From Cheiracanthium punctorium (taxonomy: Eukaryota; Arthropoda; Arachnida; Araneae; Cheiracanthiidae): DNA of 64,000 nucleotides. Below are positions 24,044-36,810 of this stretch, in pieces. Location of the stretch: contig JAWZYV010017494.1 in assembly GCA_038373885.1 (NCBI GenBank), positions 682,001-746,000 on the forward strand, in the 5' to 3' direction. A model generated the notes under the pieces. The model did not search any database. It was not told the origin of the DNA and saw only the letters and a program-made list of their open reading frames with translations. The first letter of the stretch is position 1, and every line of letters begins with the position of its first letter. Both the position numbers and the translations under genes were made by a program.

Positions 24044-24967
24044 CTTATAACAAGGGTAAAACTGGAAAGAAACGGTCAAAATAGGATACATAATTTTCTA
24101 TCTACAACAGTCAAAATTTTCATGTTGTTCCACAGGTTTAGCTATTTTTCAATACTTTCCGCAAATATGTAAAGTGTTAATGATTTCAGTTCGTCTTTCT
24201 GTCCGACCGTGCTAGCTGCTGTACACATTTCTGCGAAAATCATGTTTGACATTCCTGTACTATAATCATGAATACAACTGGAAATAGCCATATGGTTAGA
24301 GGAGCCCACAAAATAATTCCAATGTATTACGCTCTATGGGCGATCATTATTCAATTTTGTATTTTCCAGAGAATTAAATCTATCTCAAATAAAGCAAAAT
24401 TAATGCATGGTATTCAGGTTTTAAATATAATTCTCTCCTTTGAAAGCAATGTACGCAACTTTTATAGTTCTTCTACGGCAGCTCTCAAATATAATTCCAA
24501 AACATTTCGGTTAACGGCAGATTAGAGACATTAATGCATTTAGTACGATATCATAACAGCATAGAGATTAATAATAGCCTACTCTTAATTTAAAAGGCAT
24601 TTACAGACTTTTTTTAAACAGGTTATCAAAAAATTAAATTAAAAGTGTTATACCATTTTTAATTAAGACCAAAACTTAGACAATTTTGGTAACTTTATTT
24701 AGCCAAATTTGACGCCAAAACAGTTCTAGATGGAAAAAGTTTTATTACAGATGACTTTTGCGTTATTTATTTTTTTAGTTTAAATGAGAAAACTAACAGT
24801 TTATGTAGTATCCTTGGATAATTGATTAATATATTTGAGAGCACCTTTTAGAGCTTATTTTGTGTTCTATAAGAATCTGTATAATCCAATAAAAAATATA
24901 TGCAGGTGAATTCTTTTCTTGATAATGTAAGAAGTGTACCTAATAAATTCGATGTAATCTAACCGTT

Positions 24968-24968
<1 letters not shown>
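24044..24968. other. AT-rich stretch, no gene seen
   Basis: The 85-codon frame at 24268-24525 has no domain, signal peptide or homology that I recognise. Confidence 0.45.

Positions 24969-25048
<80 letters not shown>
24969..25048. repeat. (CATA)n/(CA)n/(TA)n compound microsatellite
   Basis: Short CATA repeats lead into CA (about 24983-25014) and then TA (to 25048). Confidence 0.95.
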
Positions 25049-25049
<1 letters not shown>

Positions 25050-26851
25050 GTATATGTACACTACAAATACATGCATAGCTTCAGTCAAGATTATGAACGA
25101 TAATGCTACACTTGACTTATTTCTTCTTTTAAATAACATGATGTTTCCTTTTTTCAGAAGAAAATGGATTTAATTACTAAGAGCACGAATGCTTCATTTT
25201 GTCTTGTTTATAGTTCTAAAAAAGACAGAAAACATAACTCGTTAAAATGTTAACATCCCTATCGGGAACTGTTTCCCCAGAGAAACCAAAAAAAAAGAAA
25301 AAAACTAATTTTGGAGCGGTGCCAATTAAGCAATTTCGCTAATTTCATCATGAATAATAGATTGATATATCTTGATTTCAGTGTAAAAAATACAATTATA
25401 CATATAATAAAAAAACAGAAAGTTCTTACCTTAGCAATATAGAGAAAAATCTAGGAAACTTATTAGATTTTTTTTTTTAAAGTAGCAGATTACATTTGAC
25501 TATAATTTGGAATCACCTATGAACTCCATTTTTTCCTGTAACTCAAATACATTGTCTATTACCTGCATTATTCGCATATAAAAGCTTTTTCCTTTTTTAG
25601 TTTAAATTGGGAAGTAGTATTTAAGTGAATTTTTTGTTTTCTTTCAAGTAGAGTTGCTTTCATCAAAACTTTGTTTTTTTGTATCCATAAAATTATAAAC
25701 CATCAAAACGCACAGAAAATTTCCAACTTCATTTTCCTTTTTCTAAATTTAAATTTTAGTGTTTCAACCAGGTTTAAACTGTTCACTTTCATGACTGTAA
25801 GAAAAAAAAAAGGCGAAGATTCCAGATCAGAGTTCATTAAACATCCAATAGACTATTCAGAAAACAATTAGAAAGAGGGATTAAACTCATGAAACTCACA
25901 CTTTCTATGCGTACACCGCTGCCTAAACAAATTTAGTAAAAAGTAATTTAGATTTTTTTCTATAAAAAGGAGTTAGGAGCAACAATATATCATAGTATTA
26001 ATAATTTTCATGTTGTATAAATAGAGATGTAGAGTTAAGAAATTCCTTTTTCGAAAAATACTTTCAGATTTTCCCTTCCAAATATTTATTGAATTGAAGG
26101 CTTTGAGACAAAAAGAGGCACCTTCAACTATTAAAGTTTGCTAAAAATCATAAACATTTGGATATAATAACGCAAAATGAAGAGAAGGACGCCTTCATTT
26201 TATGAGTAACACAAGAATATTTTAATAAAGATTGGGACCACATCCTTTTTGTACCAAAAGAAAGACATTTTTTTCGAATTGAAAGGTACTCCAAACTCCT
26301 GTAAGGTGGAAATATCTATTTTTGTAACAAACTCTTCGATCTTCATTTTTATTGCCCTTGCATATTGTACATCATTAACAAATCATGAGTTTCAAAATAA
26401 AATGAACTCTAAATATTAATTTCCAGTGCTAGTCTGAAAGCAGTTTGTCCTTATGTGAATATTTATTTAAAAAAATGCAGGTTAATTGCTGTAAAAGCAG
26501 GAACACAGAGAATGGAATTATTTTCGGTTAAATGAGATTGTTTCTGCAGTTCACCACTAGAAGTCTGAGGGCGTTACATTAATTTTAATTGGCGTAAACT
26601 TTGATTGTCAGTTAAATTTGTCCTATGAGAAAACAGAATTTTTATGACATCAAAAAAGGGTTCTGGCAGGAAGTTTGTGCTCTGTTACCGGACAACTGGA
26701 AATCAAGTAGCTACAATTTCTGAGAATTTATTATTTCTGAAATATAATGTTTTTTATTTAAGGTTAATAGAAATATTTAGTGATACTAATAGAATTAGAA
26801 TTGTTTTTTAAATTTATTCATTGCCTTATGAAAAGATTAACTATCTTTCAT
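25049..26851. other. AT-rich stretch, no gene seen
   Basis: No coding signature. The 66-codon frame at 25671-25871 is unsupported. Confidence 0.5.
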
Positions 26852-26852
26852 T

Positions 26853-26884
<32 letters not shown>

Positions 26885-26935
26885 ACGCGACTGTTCGAGC
26901 CTCGTCAGTGGGAGACACCCCCCCCCCTGAACCCC
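26852..26935. repeat. (GT)n/(TA)n microsatellite plus C-rich patch
   Basis: A GT run passes into TA (to 26884). It is followed by CAGTGGGAGACACC and two C runs (to about 26938), which might be a stub of a hAT-type MITE end. No partner end or target-site duplication is seen. Confidence 0.6.
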
Positions 26936-27069
26936 CCTTAATTTTTTAGTTTTATTATTGCCATATTAAAGCGATATTAAACTATGTCATTTTATCTCTC
27001 ATTTTTCGTGTATTTTTTCCTGGTAACCCTATGTTGAAATTTTTATGATTGTAACTTATTTATAGAAAA

Positions 27070-27236
27070 ATATATGTGATGCATATTCAACAGCTTACGA
27101 AATGTTGTAAAAATAGATTAAAGCTGTTGTGAACTAATAGTATTTTTGAAAAAAGGTGTGATGCATATTCTACAGCTTACGAAATATTGTAACAATAGAT
27201 TAAAGCTGTTGTGAACTAATAATATTTAAATATATG
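27070..27236 (+). repeat. two tandem 82-bp repeats
   Basis: GTGATGCATATTC starts at 27076 and again at 27158. Both copies continue through CAGCTTACGAAAT, ATAGATTAAAGCTGTTGTGA and ACTAATA with few differences. Confidence 0.85.
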
Positions 27237-30200
27237 TAAAATTATGTCGACTTTTTATGTCGCTTTTTTGGGACAATTTTCAATAAAGGGGGTGAGAGAG
27301 TCATTAATATATACACACAGCATGATTTGATAATCAATCTACGACACGGAGCAAGAATTATTGTAAGGGCAGTTTTAAGGAATTATAATAAAAAATCCTT
27401 ATCTGGAAAAGCCACAAGAAAAAGGATTTACAGCTTAAGAAATCGTACTAGAAATAAATAATGTTGCGGTAGATTTAGAAGCGGGGAGGATGAGATTAGT
27501 ATGAATTTTTTATGGACCTCCTATTTTTTATCAAATGGCTTCCGAGACAGAAAAAGGCAATTTTTTATCAAACTAGAAGCGGTAGAAATTGAGGTTTAAA
27601 ACACTTCCAATTCTTCTTTTGCGTCTATTTGGTGTTTTTTTCAGGAAAAGCCAGAACACTTCAAACACAATTTCTTGGAACTCTTTTTTTTCTTTTTGTC
27701 TGGTACGGTCTTGTAAAATGTAGATAGTAAAGAAAAAAAATATATGAATATGCCAAATATTGGATATGATGATTCGTGTAAACTAAATTTCTACTTGCGA
27801 GGAGAAAACGTCATTTTTTCATAACAATAAATTATATAATCGTATATTGACTTTTCTTATGATGTTTTAACATTTCCAGGTCAAAATCATTATAATGTAT
27901 GCTGATTTTATATACCCTTACATATAGCAATTCAGAAGTGTTATATTTTGTTATTTCTTAATACATTTATTCGAAGAGAACTCACAGAATGAAAAATGAA
28001 TCTCATGAACATCGATGTATTTAGTGTGCATTTTATACTAACATCTTTATTTGAATTTTTCCAGATATTTTTTTCCTTTGCAACAAATACTATTTCTGAA
28101 ATGCTTTTAATTTGTTCACTTGGATTTTTTTCAGGAATTTCGCATTCGTTTCTATGAATGTTACGATCTACGTCTTTCTACCGAATTTTCAAAATTGCCA
28201 TTTTTATTTAAAAAAAGGATTTATGTACAAAATTAGGAACACTTTAATAAAATTAAGCAGTATTTAAAAATTTAAGTTCATTAAATAATTTCGTAATGTA
28301 CTTTCGTAATGTATTATTTTAATATATCCCTTTCTGTAGATGATGTAGCTTAAACGGAAAACACTGTATCCCATATTTATATTATATATTTATTTATTTA
28401 TATAAAAATGGTCTGAAGGTAGATTTTGACTTGGTGAATATGAAAGCTCTAAATACTATGCGAGATAGCTAATGGAATAAATCATAAATAACCACCTAAT
28501 ATGTTTTGGGTTGTTTGGTATTCATCATCAGCGTAAACCTAGCGATAGTCAATATGAGATAATAGAATTTTCTTAGCACTAGAATCGTTAAAGTTACTTG
28601 TAGGTCAGAATAATTCACAAAAGGACTTCAAGGAATATAGAAAAAAAAAGCTTTTAATCATGCAACTAATAATGCATGTTGTTGATACATCTGCTACTGA
28701 TGAGAACACCAAACTTCTTCAGAAATTGACAGTGTCGGCTAATGTTTTCACTTTTACATGTTTGAACATATGAGAAATAAAATTAAACTAAAATCAAATG
28801 TGTTATGCATGTTTCAAAAGTTTAAATGCAGTGCATACTGCTAAATACAAATGTTATTCACGTTCAAAACTATTCTGTGAAAGGTTACGTAAGAAGGAAA
28901 AGCGAAGCATTTTCATAATTGTGAACATTAAACAGGAATATTTTTTTAGAAAGTAATTTAGTAACACTTGTGCACCTCATTTTCCTTTAACCCATTTAGA
29001 CGTTTATTCTGGAAGGCAGAGCTCATTCCTTCTTAGCAGAAAAATAGATTTTCTGTCGTTACAATGTTTCTTTTTAAGGGACTTTTGTGAAAAGCGTTAC
29101 AGTTAAATTAAAGCAAAAGTACATTTTTTTAACGCTATGCTTTTTCTCATACATAAAAATGTGTGTTTTGACTATAAGATGTTAACAATATTATTACTCC
29201 TATAACGTGCGATTTAAAGTTGAAATTGATCAGCATTGATTAGAGTTTATATCAATATATAAAGCTTTGTTATCGTTTGATTTAGTTTGAATCCGTGAGA
29301 GATGGCCATATCTTTTTAAAGTGAAACTATAAAAATTACTGGTCATATAATTAAAGCTTCATTCTTTTTATAATAATCCGTAATCAGTCTCCTGAAAATC
29401 AACATCAGGTATAGTCTTTTGTGTAAAAAAGAAAAAATACTTATAAAGAAAGTAAAAAAAAACTATTGGCCGTTTTTTTTAACTGAATATTATTTTCAGT
29501 CCAGAGTACAACATTTACCTGTTTTCAGTCTTTTTAATTGGATGAATGGAAAACGATATTTTTACATGCCCGTTTAGGTATGTAGTGCAAAACATTCATG
29601 TCCAGCCACAATTTTTACATGCCCCGGGCATGTCGAGCAAAATTTTTCTATCTCTGACATGGAATTATGTTAAAAAATTACATCAGGAAATAATCAAAGC
29701 AGCACTTTCTCGAAATAACATCGCATGGATAGAAAATGATGTTCTACATGCAAGCACGAGTATTCAACAATTGAGAAATAGTTTAGCCCTGTCGTTCTAG
29801 TTTGAGTGACAGGGCTTATTTCAGGAGGCTCTGGCAACTCCTGGTTTAGCTTATGAATAGCCCCTGGTTTAGCCTAGTTTTATTCTATGAATTTATGTTT
29901 TTGGGGTACCATGGTATTTTTTTTCGTCTGGCTATTTGAGAGACACTATGAAATGAAAAGCCTTGCTGATGCTTTATGACAGGTTACTTCAAATTTGTTG
30001 GCCACAACCAACCAAATATAATATAAGTAAGTGAAGAACAAAAAGAAAGTTTGTTTATCTCACTCTCTGTTCCTCTAGTATATTCTTAATGTTATGAGTG
30101 GGTTACGAGTTTGTTCTTCGCAAATGTTTGAGATGCTTTTCTTTGTTTCGTGTACTGCTTTGTGGCCATTTATGAGCCAAAAACCATTTTGTGATCGAAA

Positions 30201-30366
30201 AAATTGTTTCTTTCCGATTCTTAATTTAGCATACTTTCACACTAAAAATGCACAACGCCTCAAAAAAGTACTCGAGTATAAGCGAAATCTCCTGTTTTAT
30301 CTCTGCGAATGCTTAATGAATTTTTGTAAAATGTACAACTCGTCAAAAATATGAAAAGTGATAGTT
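27237..30366. other. 3.1 kb mostly AT-rich, no supported gene
   Basis: The 84-codon frame at 29546-29800 follows two related units, TTTTTACATGCCCG... and TTTTTACATGCCCC..., about 50 bp apart, but shows no known domain. The frame at 30094-30354 is treated with the repeat entry at 30367. Confidence 0.45.
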
Positions 30367-30522
30367 ACGAAATTGTACATTGTTTTATCATTTAAAAAAT
30401 AAATTTATGTGCATTTTGTAATTTTGTTTACCACATTGTGTATTTTTGAAATTTGGAAGTATTTATTTTAATTTTTAACTAACTAAATTAATAATCTTAA
30501 ATTATTTCTCCATACAAATGTA
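30367..30522 (+). repeat. about 150-bp direct repeat, copy 1 (with AATAAA)
   Basis: This begins ACGAAATTGTACATTG and ends CTCCATACAAAT. It is about 90% identical to 31371-31517, with short gaps. It contains AATAAA at 30398-30403 followed by GT-rich sequence. It starts 10 bp after the stop of an open frame (30079-30357) that itself opens directly after a pyrimidine-rich stretch ending CTCTAG. Confidence 0.8.
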
Positions 30523-31370
30523 TATAGTTATATAGTAAAAGTAATATATATCATAACCTAATTCATATTCTATGATTTTTAATAAACGAAAGCAACTTAG
30601 GAAGTTGGACTCTTACTCGAATATCTTTTTGAGAGGGTGTATCTGTATGATCAGCATTTTTGTGGTTCACTACACAATCTCTAACTGATAATTCTAAATT
30701 ATTATACGGCTTTTTTCTCTGTTACATACATACCATATACTGACATTTACAGGGTTAACGAAGGTAACGAAGAATAACTTTCCAAAAACTAAATTACGTA
30801 ATTTTATAAAATACATTAAATAAACATTTGTATTTTTAACAACTTTTAAAAAAATCTTTCTTGAGCATTTTAAGTAACATTAGAGCGATTTGCCGTGAAG
30901 TGAAATAAGACTATTTTAAAACGAGATTCAGCAAGAAACATATTACATACTTTAAACGGCTAAATTACTGCTGAAATATTTTTTAGTAAGCCATAATTGA
31001 AAGTTTCTCAAAGTAGGACTTCGTCGAAGAAAGAAAATATTTTTATTTAAACGTAGTTTCTTTTTGCCCTATATTAAGCGATTTTCATAGAAAGAAATTT
31101 AAAAGACGTTTTGTTTTAAATATCTTATTGCATTTTTAGTTGATTTTCTTAAAAAAAATTATCGCATGCCTATATAACTCAGTTAAAATACCAAAAATTT
31201 CTTTTCTTAAAAAATTGTCGAATTCATCATGTATTGTAAATACAATACTAGGCACATATCCATATCAATATAGTGGATATTTGTTTTTTTCTGCTTGTGC
31301 TTCTGAAGACTTGAAAACTTCTTATACCTCTAAATGTAAACGCATTCCCTTTACTCATATATGATTAAAT
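30523..31370. other. interval between the two 150-bp repeats
   Basis: AT-rich. A 75-codon frame (31140-31364) opens directly after CATTTTTAG and stops 4 bp before the second repeat copy. It does not resemble the frame before copy 1 and has no known domain. Confidence 0.4.
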
Positions 31371-31517
31371 ACGAAATTGTACATTGTTTTATCATTTAAA
31401 AAATAATTTTATGTGCATTTTGTTTACCACATTGTGTATTATTGAAATTTGGAATTATTTATTTTAATTTTTAACTAATTAAATTAATAATCTTAAATTT
31501 TTTCTCCATACAAATAT
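31371..31517 (+). repeat. about 150-bp direct repeat, copy 2
   Basis: Second copy of the repeat at 30367. The AATAAA of copy 1 is AATAAT here. The spacing of about 1,004 bp and the lack of TG...CA ends argue against long terminal repeats. Confidence 0.8.
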
Positions 31518-31712
31518 ATTTTTTGGAAGTATTTTTTCCTAAAAGCGTTTTGATTCTTACATGCATTATTGCATAATGTTTTGTAAGAAATAATTGATGC
31601 GTAATCGTCATTTTAGTTAATAATTATTATGTGTAACCACGTCATTAATTTAACAGTTATTATCAATTATTTCACAAAAAAAACTAACTAGTAAAAAGTA
31701 AAAGTAGGTTAA

Positions 31713-31734
31713 TCTCTACTTATTATAAAAGAAG

Positions 31735-31775
<41 letters not shown>

Positions 31776-33729
31776 TGTCTGCAGCGTTACGGACAAACGG
31801 CTACACCTAGAAACACCAAATTTGGTATTCGGGAAGATGTAAATATGTAGTTGTGCACCTCGAAGCGATTTTTTCAAAATTCGACCTAGATTTTTTTTTA
31901 TTTTATGTTTTATGCGATTTTTGGCATTTTTTCTCACCTAATTCGTAATAACGGCGGAAATTACGCTCGCAGCAAAACGGCATTTGTATCATCGGATAGA
32001 GGAGAAAATTTTCTTTTAAAAACAGTTTGTTCTGAATACTTAACCTGATTTACCGATTTTTAGGAATTTTTTTACTAAACATCTGCTTCGCGATTTTTTT
32101 TCGTAAAATAATTTTAAAACTGTCGCATCTTGAATTCTATCCGTCATAACTTTTAGATATTTTGAGAAATCGTGAAACATTCTTTTCTCCCTCTTTTAAA
32201 ATAAAAACGAAAAAATTATGTAAATTAGATGATTTTTTACGAATTTTAATGCAGCCTAATGTTTAGAATTTAATAGCATCAACGCGATCTTACGCCATTC
32301 ATTACATTGCGATCACGGCACGAGAATTTATGTTCGGCTGTTGCCACAGAAAGGATTAGAAAAAAGGGTTTTTTCAACCAATCGAGTTTTTAAATGGGAT
32401 ATCAGAATTTCAATTCGCAAGTGCGGATCTATGACGTCAAATGCTTTAAGATACCTAAAAATTACGCCATAATTTTAACTCATTTATTCCAGCTCTATTT
32501 TCAACACAGGGAGACGATATTTTGATTAAAATTTACTGTAGAAATAAACTAAGAAATTCACGATTACTATTATTAGAAGTGGTATTTTAATCCGGTGCTT
32601 ATTTAAAAATTGAAATGTTTTCACGGCGCTGAAAATGTTCATTTTAAAAGTTACAAAGTTCGTTTCAAAGCGCGATATATTAAAATTTTTCTATTTAATA
32701 TTTTTATTTTTGGCATTTAATTTAGCGCAGGCGTTGCCTAACATACGCATGCAGGTTGCGAGTATAGTTTTATTTTAACGTTGAATTACGTTCCTCCATA
32801 AAGGTCACACAAAGTTTTAATGATACCGTTTGAAAACAATTATGCGAAATATCGAAAGTAACTCCGAAATTAATCTACCGGGGTATCCTTTACGGCAGTC
32901 AAACAGTGACGTCATAAATTTAAAAAAATGTGTGAAATTTGTAAACTCTGCAACTCTAACGCCCTGTCACAATTAAAATGGGAATAAGTAGCTCCTCGAG
33001 ATTACACAGTTTGATGTTTTTCAGGAGACAGGACTATGGAGGATATAAAAGATATCGCTATTGGATATTTAAAATGGCACCCCTTGGATATTTTCTCCCA
33101 CAGTAAGATGAAATGGTTTACGGCGCTAAATACGCCAATCTTATATCAACAGAGGGATTACTTGACTTTTTTAAAAATGAAATTCTTTTTTGTCACATGC
33201 AGATATGATTTTAGTAGTAAAATATTCCCTTCTTCCCGTATGAAGAGCGGGTGCGCAGCTATTTTAAAAACATCTCTTGAAAATAGCATAAATGAATTCA
33301 GAAGACCTCAAAACGTGTAAATACACCAAAATCTCGAAGTCGAATTTTTTTCATGATTGCAATACTTTCCTTATATGGTACATTTTCGGAAAGAAATAAA
33401 TGGTGCTCCATTTCATGTAGTGTCTTAGGTATTTAATGCTACAACTTGAGCCTAAAAAACAGTATGATGTAGAAATAAGACATTTTGAAAGCCAGGAGTT
33501 CTCTGCAAACCATTAAGCTTTCCACTTTTTTGATAGTGAATGACACTGACGTAGTTTTTTGAGTCATTATACTGCAATGATCAGGTTAGTACTCATGACA
33601 CAAACTTTACATTAAGAGTCGAATAATTTTGCACTTTTTTTTTTAAATTCCACATCACGAATAATTTCGAATTACACATGTAAGGAAAATTTTCGTTTCC
33701 TACCGTGCGAAGAACGGGCACGCAGCTAG
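31713..33729 (+). mobile_element. Helitron-like element, plus strand
   Basis: It starts TCTCTACTTATTATAAAAGA after an A and is followed by GGTGTCTG, a (TG)n run and a segment with ACGGACAAACGGCTACACC. It ends CCGTGCGAAGAACGGGCACG (33703-33722), able to form a CGTGC/GCACG hairpin, then CAGCTAG with terminal CTAG at 33726-33729 followed by T. A related but damaged end (CGTATGAAGAGCGGGTGCGC, then AGCTAT) lies at 33238-33262. Either two related elements are nested or the 3' end is duplicated. No Rep/helicase domain is seen; the 94-codon frame at 33036-33320 crosses the inner end and has no known domain. Confidence 0.65.
31735..31774. repeat. (TG)n microsatellite within the Helitron 5' region
   Basis: A near-perfect TG run lies directly after the Helitron start segment, the same position as the GT/GTTT-rich stretch in the two other Helitrons here. 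Confidence 0.95.
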
Positions 33730-34339
33730 TGCTATTATAAAGAAAAAATATTGACTTGAGAAAAAATATACATTTCTGAAACAGCAATGTAAAATTAATA
33801 GTTCAATCACTTAAAAATGTATAAAGGGCAAACTACATTCTAAATATAACTTTTGAAACAAAAGTTTTATTGCTTATCTCTACTAAAGAGCGAGAAATAA
33901 TTTTTGAAACAATACGTTTTGTTTTAAAAGTAAAACGAGATTTCACATTATTTCTACTATCTCAGTCATCTATATTTTTAAATCTAGGCAACTTTTAAGA
34001 AAATGTGGATACTTCTGAAAGTAATCGCTGCCCAAAATAGATTAAAAATTCTTTTTAAAGGCTTTCAAAAAGAGAAAGACAGATAGTTCCACGGAACATA
34101 AGCTAAAAATATACTTTCACATTAAAAAAAATCTGGTGAAGTTGATTTAAAAAGAAATCTAGCTGGTCTCATAAGAAATTTGTGCTGATTAGATAGTTGT
34201 CACTTCAGCAGCGAGATGAAATATTTTCTGATGATTTAAGCATGCGCATAACATATAATCATTTCTCATTATAGTTGCCACTAAAAAAATTTTCTTTATG
34301 TATTTTTATTCATAATACTTGTCAGATTGACGTATTAAG
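33730..34339. other. AT-rich stretch, no gene seen
   Basis: Nothing recognised. Confidence 0.5.
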
Positions 34340-34495
34340 ATAAAATATTAAAATATTTCATAATATAAAATATTAAATATTATGAAATATTAAAATTTTA
34401 TAATAATATTTTTTACTATAAAATATTATAGATGAAATATTTTATGAAATAGATAGATGAAATATTTTATACTATGAAATATTAAATTATTTCAG
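34340..34495. repeat. AAATATT low-complexity tract
   Basis: Many overlapping copies of ATGAAATATTAAA and ATAAAATATT occur in both orientations, including GATGAAATATTTTAT twice. It is a simple-sequence tract. Confidence 0.7.
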
Positions 34496-34868
34496 CTCGT
34501 TGGGTGGAAATATCTAAGCCGAGCTAAATTTTATTTAGGCTTTTGTATTTGTAGATATAATTGAGTGTAATGCACATCTTTAATTTTACTTTTTGAAATT
34601 AATCAACAATGTTTGTAGTGAAAGCTTTCGCCTTCAGAATAATGAAAGGTAAGTGTAGTTTGTACATTATGTATTAAATATACTCATACTCAGTCACTTC
34701 TTATACATTCGACAGCTACGATCAAGCAATGGAAGATTAGTCCAGAGAGGTACATTTTTCAAACTTATTTGTGGGAAGAGTAGGTTGTGACCGACAATCT
34801 TTGAAAAGAATCGTTGTAGCGTACCCTATCGTACCGTTGTAGTGCAAACTCGTAACTGTTCAAACGTT

Positions 34869-34909
34869 CACTTACTTTTAAACAGTTATGAACTGTGTAA
34901 AAGTAAGTG
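34869..34909. repeat. 19-bp-stem hairpin
   Basis: CACTTACTTTTAAACAGTT (34869-34887) pairs with AACTGTGTAAAAGTAAGTG (34891-34909) with one mismatch and a three-base loop. A second small hairpin, TGCCT-CATA-AGGCA, follows at about 34920-34933. The loop is too short for a microRNA precursor. No coding sequence adjoins it. Confidence 0.75.
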
Positions 34910-34933
34910 ACCATAATCATGCCTCATAAGGCA

Positions 34934-36514
34934 TGAAACACCGGCCTTTTTGAAAGTTCATTAGGTAAACGACATTACCAGGATATTAATCAGGCATGTT
35001 CAGGTACACACAATAAACAATTTTAAAATAGTGTCGATTGGTGAAACTACAAATTATTTTCTGAATATGCCACTGTAACTACCAGTTAGGACTTTCGACT
35101 GATTATGTTTAAGACAAAAAATTGAATTATTCCTTTATAATTCTAGAAATGTTTTTCAGTCAGGCAGCTTTAGATACCAACTTTTGCATGATATGTGTCG
35201 TATGACATACCTTTTGACAGAATGGCAAAGCGTTGATAAATGCTAATAAATAATGCGATGACAAAGAAATTTTGAAAATACATTAATAATAGACCTTCTG
35301 CACACTTTCAATGATTTTTATTACTTAATTATAGACTTATGTCAATTTTCCTTGTCATATGACATCTTTTCCCTGTTCGTTCACCGGTCACTTCTCTGGG
35401 TATTGACTTATTTCAACTGACGCAGCTGGTTGTGCTTGAAGATTGTTTTACTGGGTGTTTTATTGTATTTTTATCAAATTAAAAATGAATCCAAAAGCAT
35501 TTGAGATAATTAAAATTATACTAAATATGTGTTTGCATAACTTAAGAATTCTAGATTATACTATCTCAATCATTGAGACCGCTACATTCTGAAGCAAGAT
35601 GCAAGGTTGCTTTTTGATCCACTAATATCTACTGTCGGCTATGTTTTGGACACTTGAGATAAATTATACTGCAAAAAGTATGTAGAGTGATACAGAGGAT
35701 TCATCATTGATACTCGTATTGATTGTATTAAGTCCATGATTCGAAAAATGTGACTTCAATTATGCTTTAAATTGTGTGAAATTTGAATTCTAATTGAATT
35801 AATTACACTAAAATTTTTCACACATAACACCTGCTATGATTCCAAAACTTCTCTCAATCAGTAAAACTAATCAATATAAATATGAATTCTCAATAAAAAA
35901 CTTACTTTTTATGTTCTTTTGCATTATTCTACAATAAAGAGCACTTTCAAAATAATGAATGGAGAAAGTCAATCCATTCACCATAAATATTTATCAGGTC
36001 TATCTATTCGTAGCTATTCTCGCGTTTTTTTTTACGGCTTAAATTTTTTCGCATGAATAAAACGTGTTTTTTTACATTATTAAAGATATAAATTATATTA
36101 CTTAAGAATTTCATAAAATCATCCACCTGCAAATGATTAACCGCTATTCAAAATTACTAATAAAGTGACTATTTTTAAATTGAAAGTTACTGAAAATCAC
36201 CCACTAAAATTAATTTTATACGAAGCATTGTGAATTTATAAAAAACATATTGTTTGCATGATCTATGAACACAGCAAAATGCACGAAAGTCTCATTCACG
36301 CTTACCTTGAATAAAATTCTTTAAAGGAAAATCAATTAATACTCTAAACTGATTTTTACTTGAACACTAAAGTTCTTCAAACAAAAACAGTAACCCAATA
36401 AAGGAATAAATGAAATAGAGAGGATGGTGTGTTTGACTTTTGATTAAACTATCGGGGACTTTGCATAGTTTTTCTTCGCGTTCAATTTAATTTAAAGTCG
36501 GATGCAAACTAAGT
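34934..36514. other. AT-rich stretch, no gene seen
   Basis: Nothing recognised. Confidence 0.5.
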
Positions 36515-36810
36515 TTATGTGAGAACCGGGAAAGTTAAAACCACTCTGTTTATTTCTTTAAGTCCTCTCTTCTGAAATAAAATATTCAGATTTTATTTAT
36601 CTTCGTTTTATCTCAATGCATCACTCGCATTTGTACTTTTTTCAGAGTATGCAAAATTTATAGGTACTTTCTAAATTGATACATAGATATTACCCAATTC
36701 CCCCACATTCTAAGTTGTTAGTGTGAGAACTGGGTAAGCTAACACCACTTTTTTTAAGCCCCTTTCCTTGAATTAAAATATTGAGATTTTATTTATTTTT
36801 GAGGAATACT
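36515..36810 (+). repeat. two related 90-bp segments about 204 bp apart
   Basis: TGTGAGAACCGGGAAAGTTA (36519) and TGTGAGAACTGGGTAAGCTA (36723) each continue with a CACCACT/AACCACT block, AAGYCC, AAATAAAATATTCAG or AATTAAAATATTGAG, and ATTTTATTTAT. The second is preceded by TTACCCAATTC, an imperfect inverted copy of GAACTGGGTAA. It is probably two units of a degenerate tandem repeat. Confidence 0.65.

Noticed and set aside
26897..26938. hAT MITE starting CAGTGGGAGACACC
   Set aside because: No partner end and no 8-bp duplication could be found.
30367..31517. Direct repeats as LTRs of a short retrotransposon
   Set aside because: No TG...CA ends, no primer-binding site or polypurine tract seen, and the interior is too short.
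33036..33320. 94-codon frame after TTTTTCAG, possible exon
   Set aside because: It crosses the inner Helitron-type 3' end, so it is more likely fortuitous within the element.
34869..34909. microRNA precursor
   Set aside because: A three-base loop and a 19-bp stem do not fit a processed precursor.
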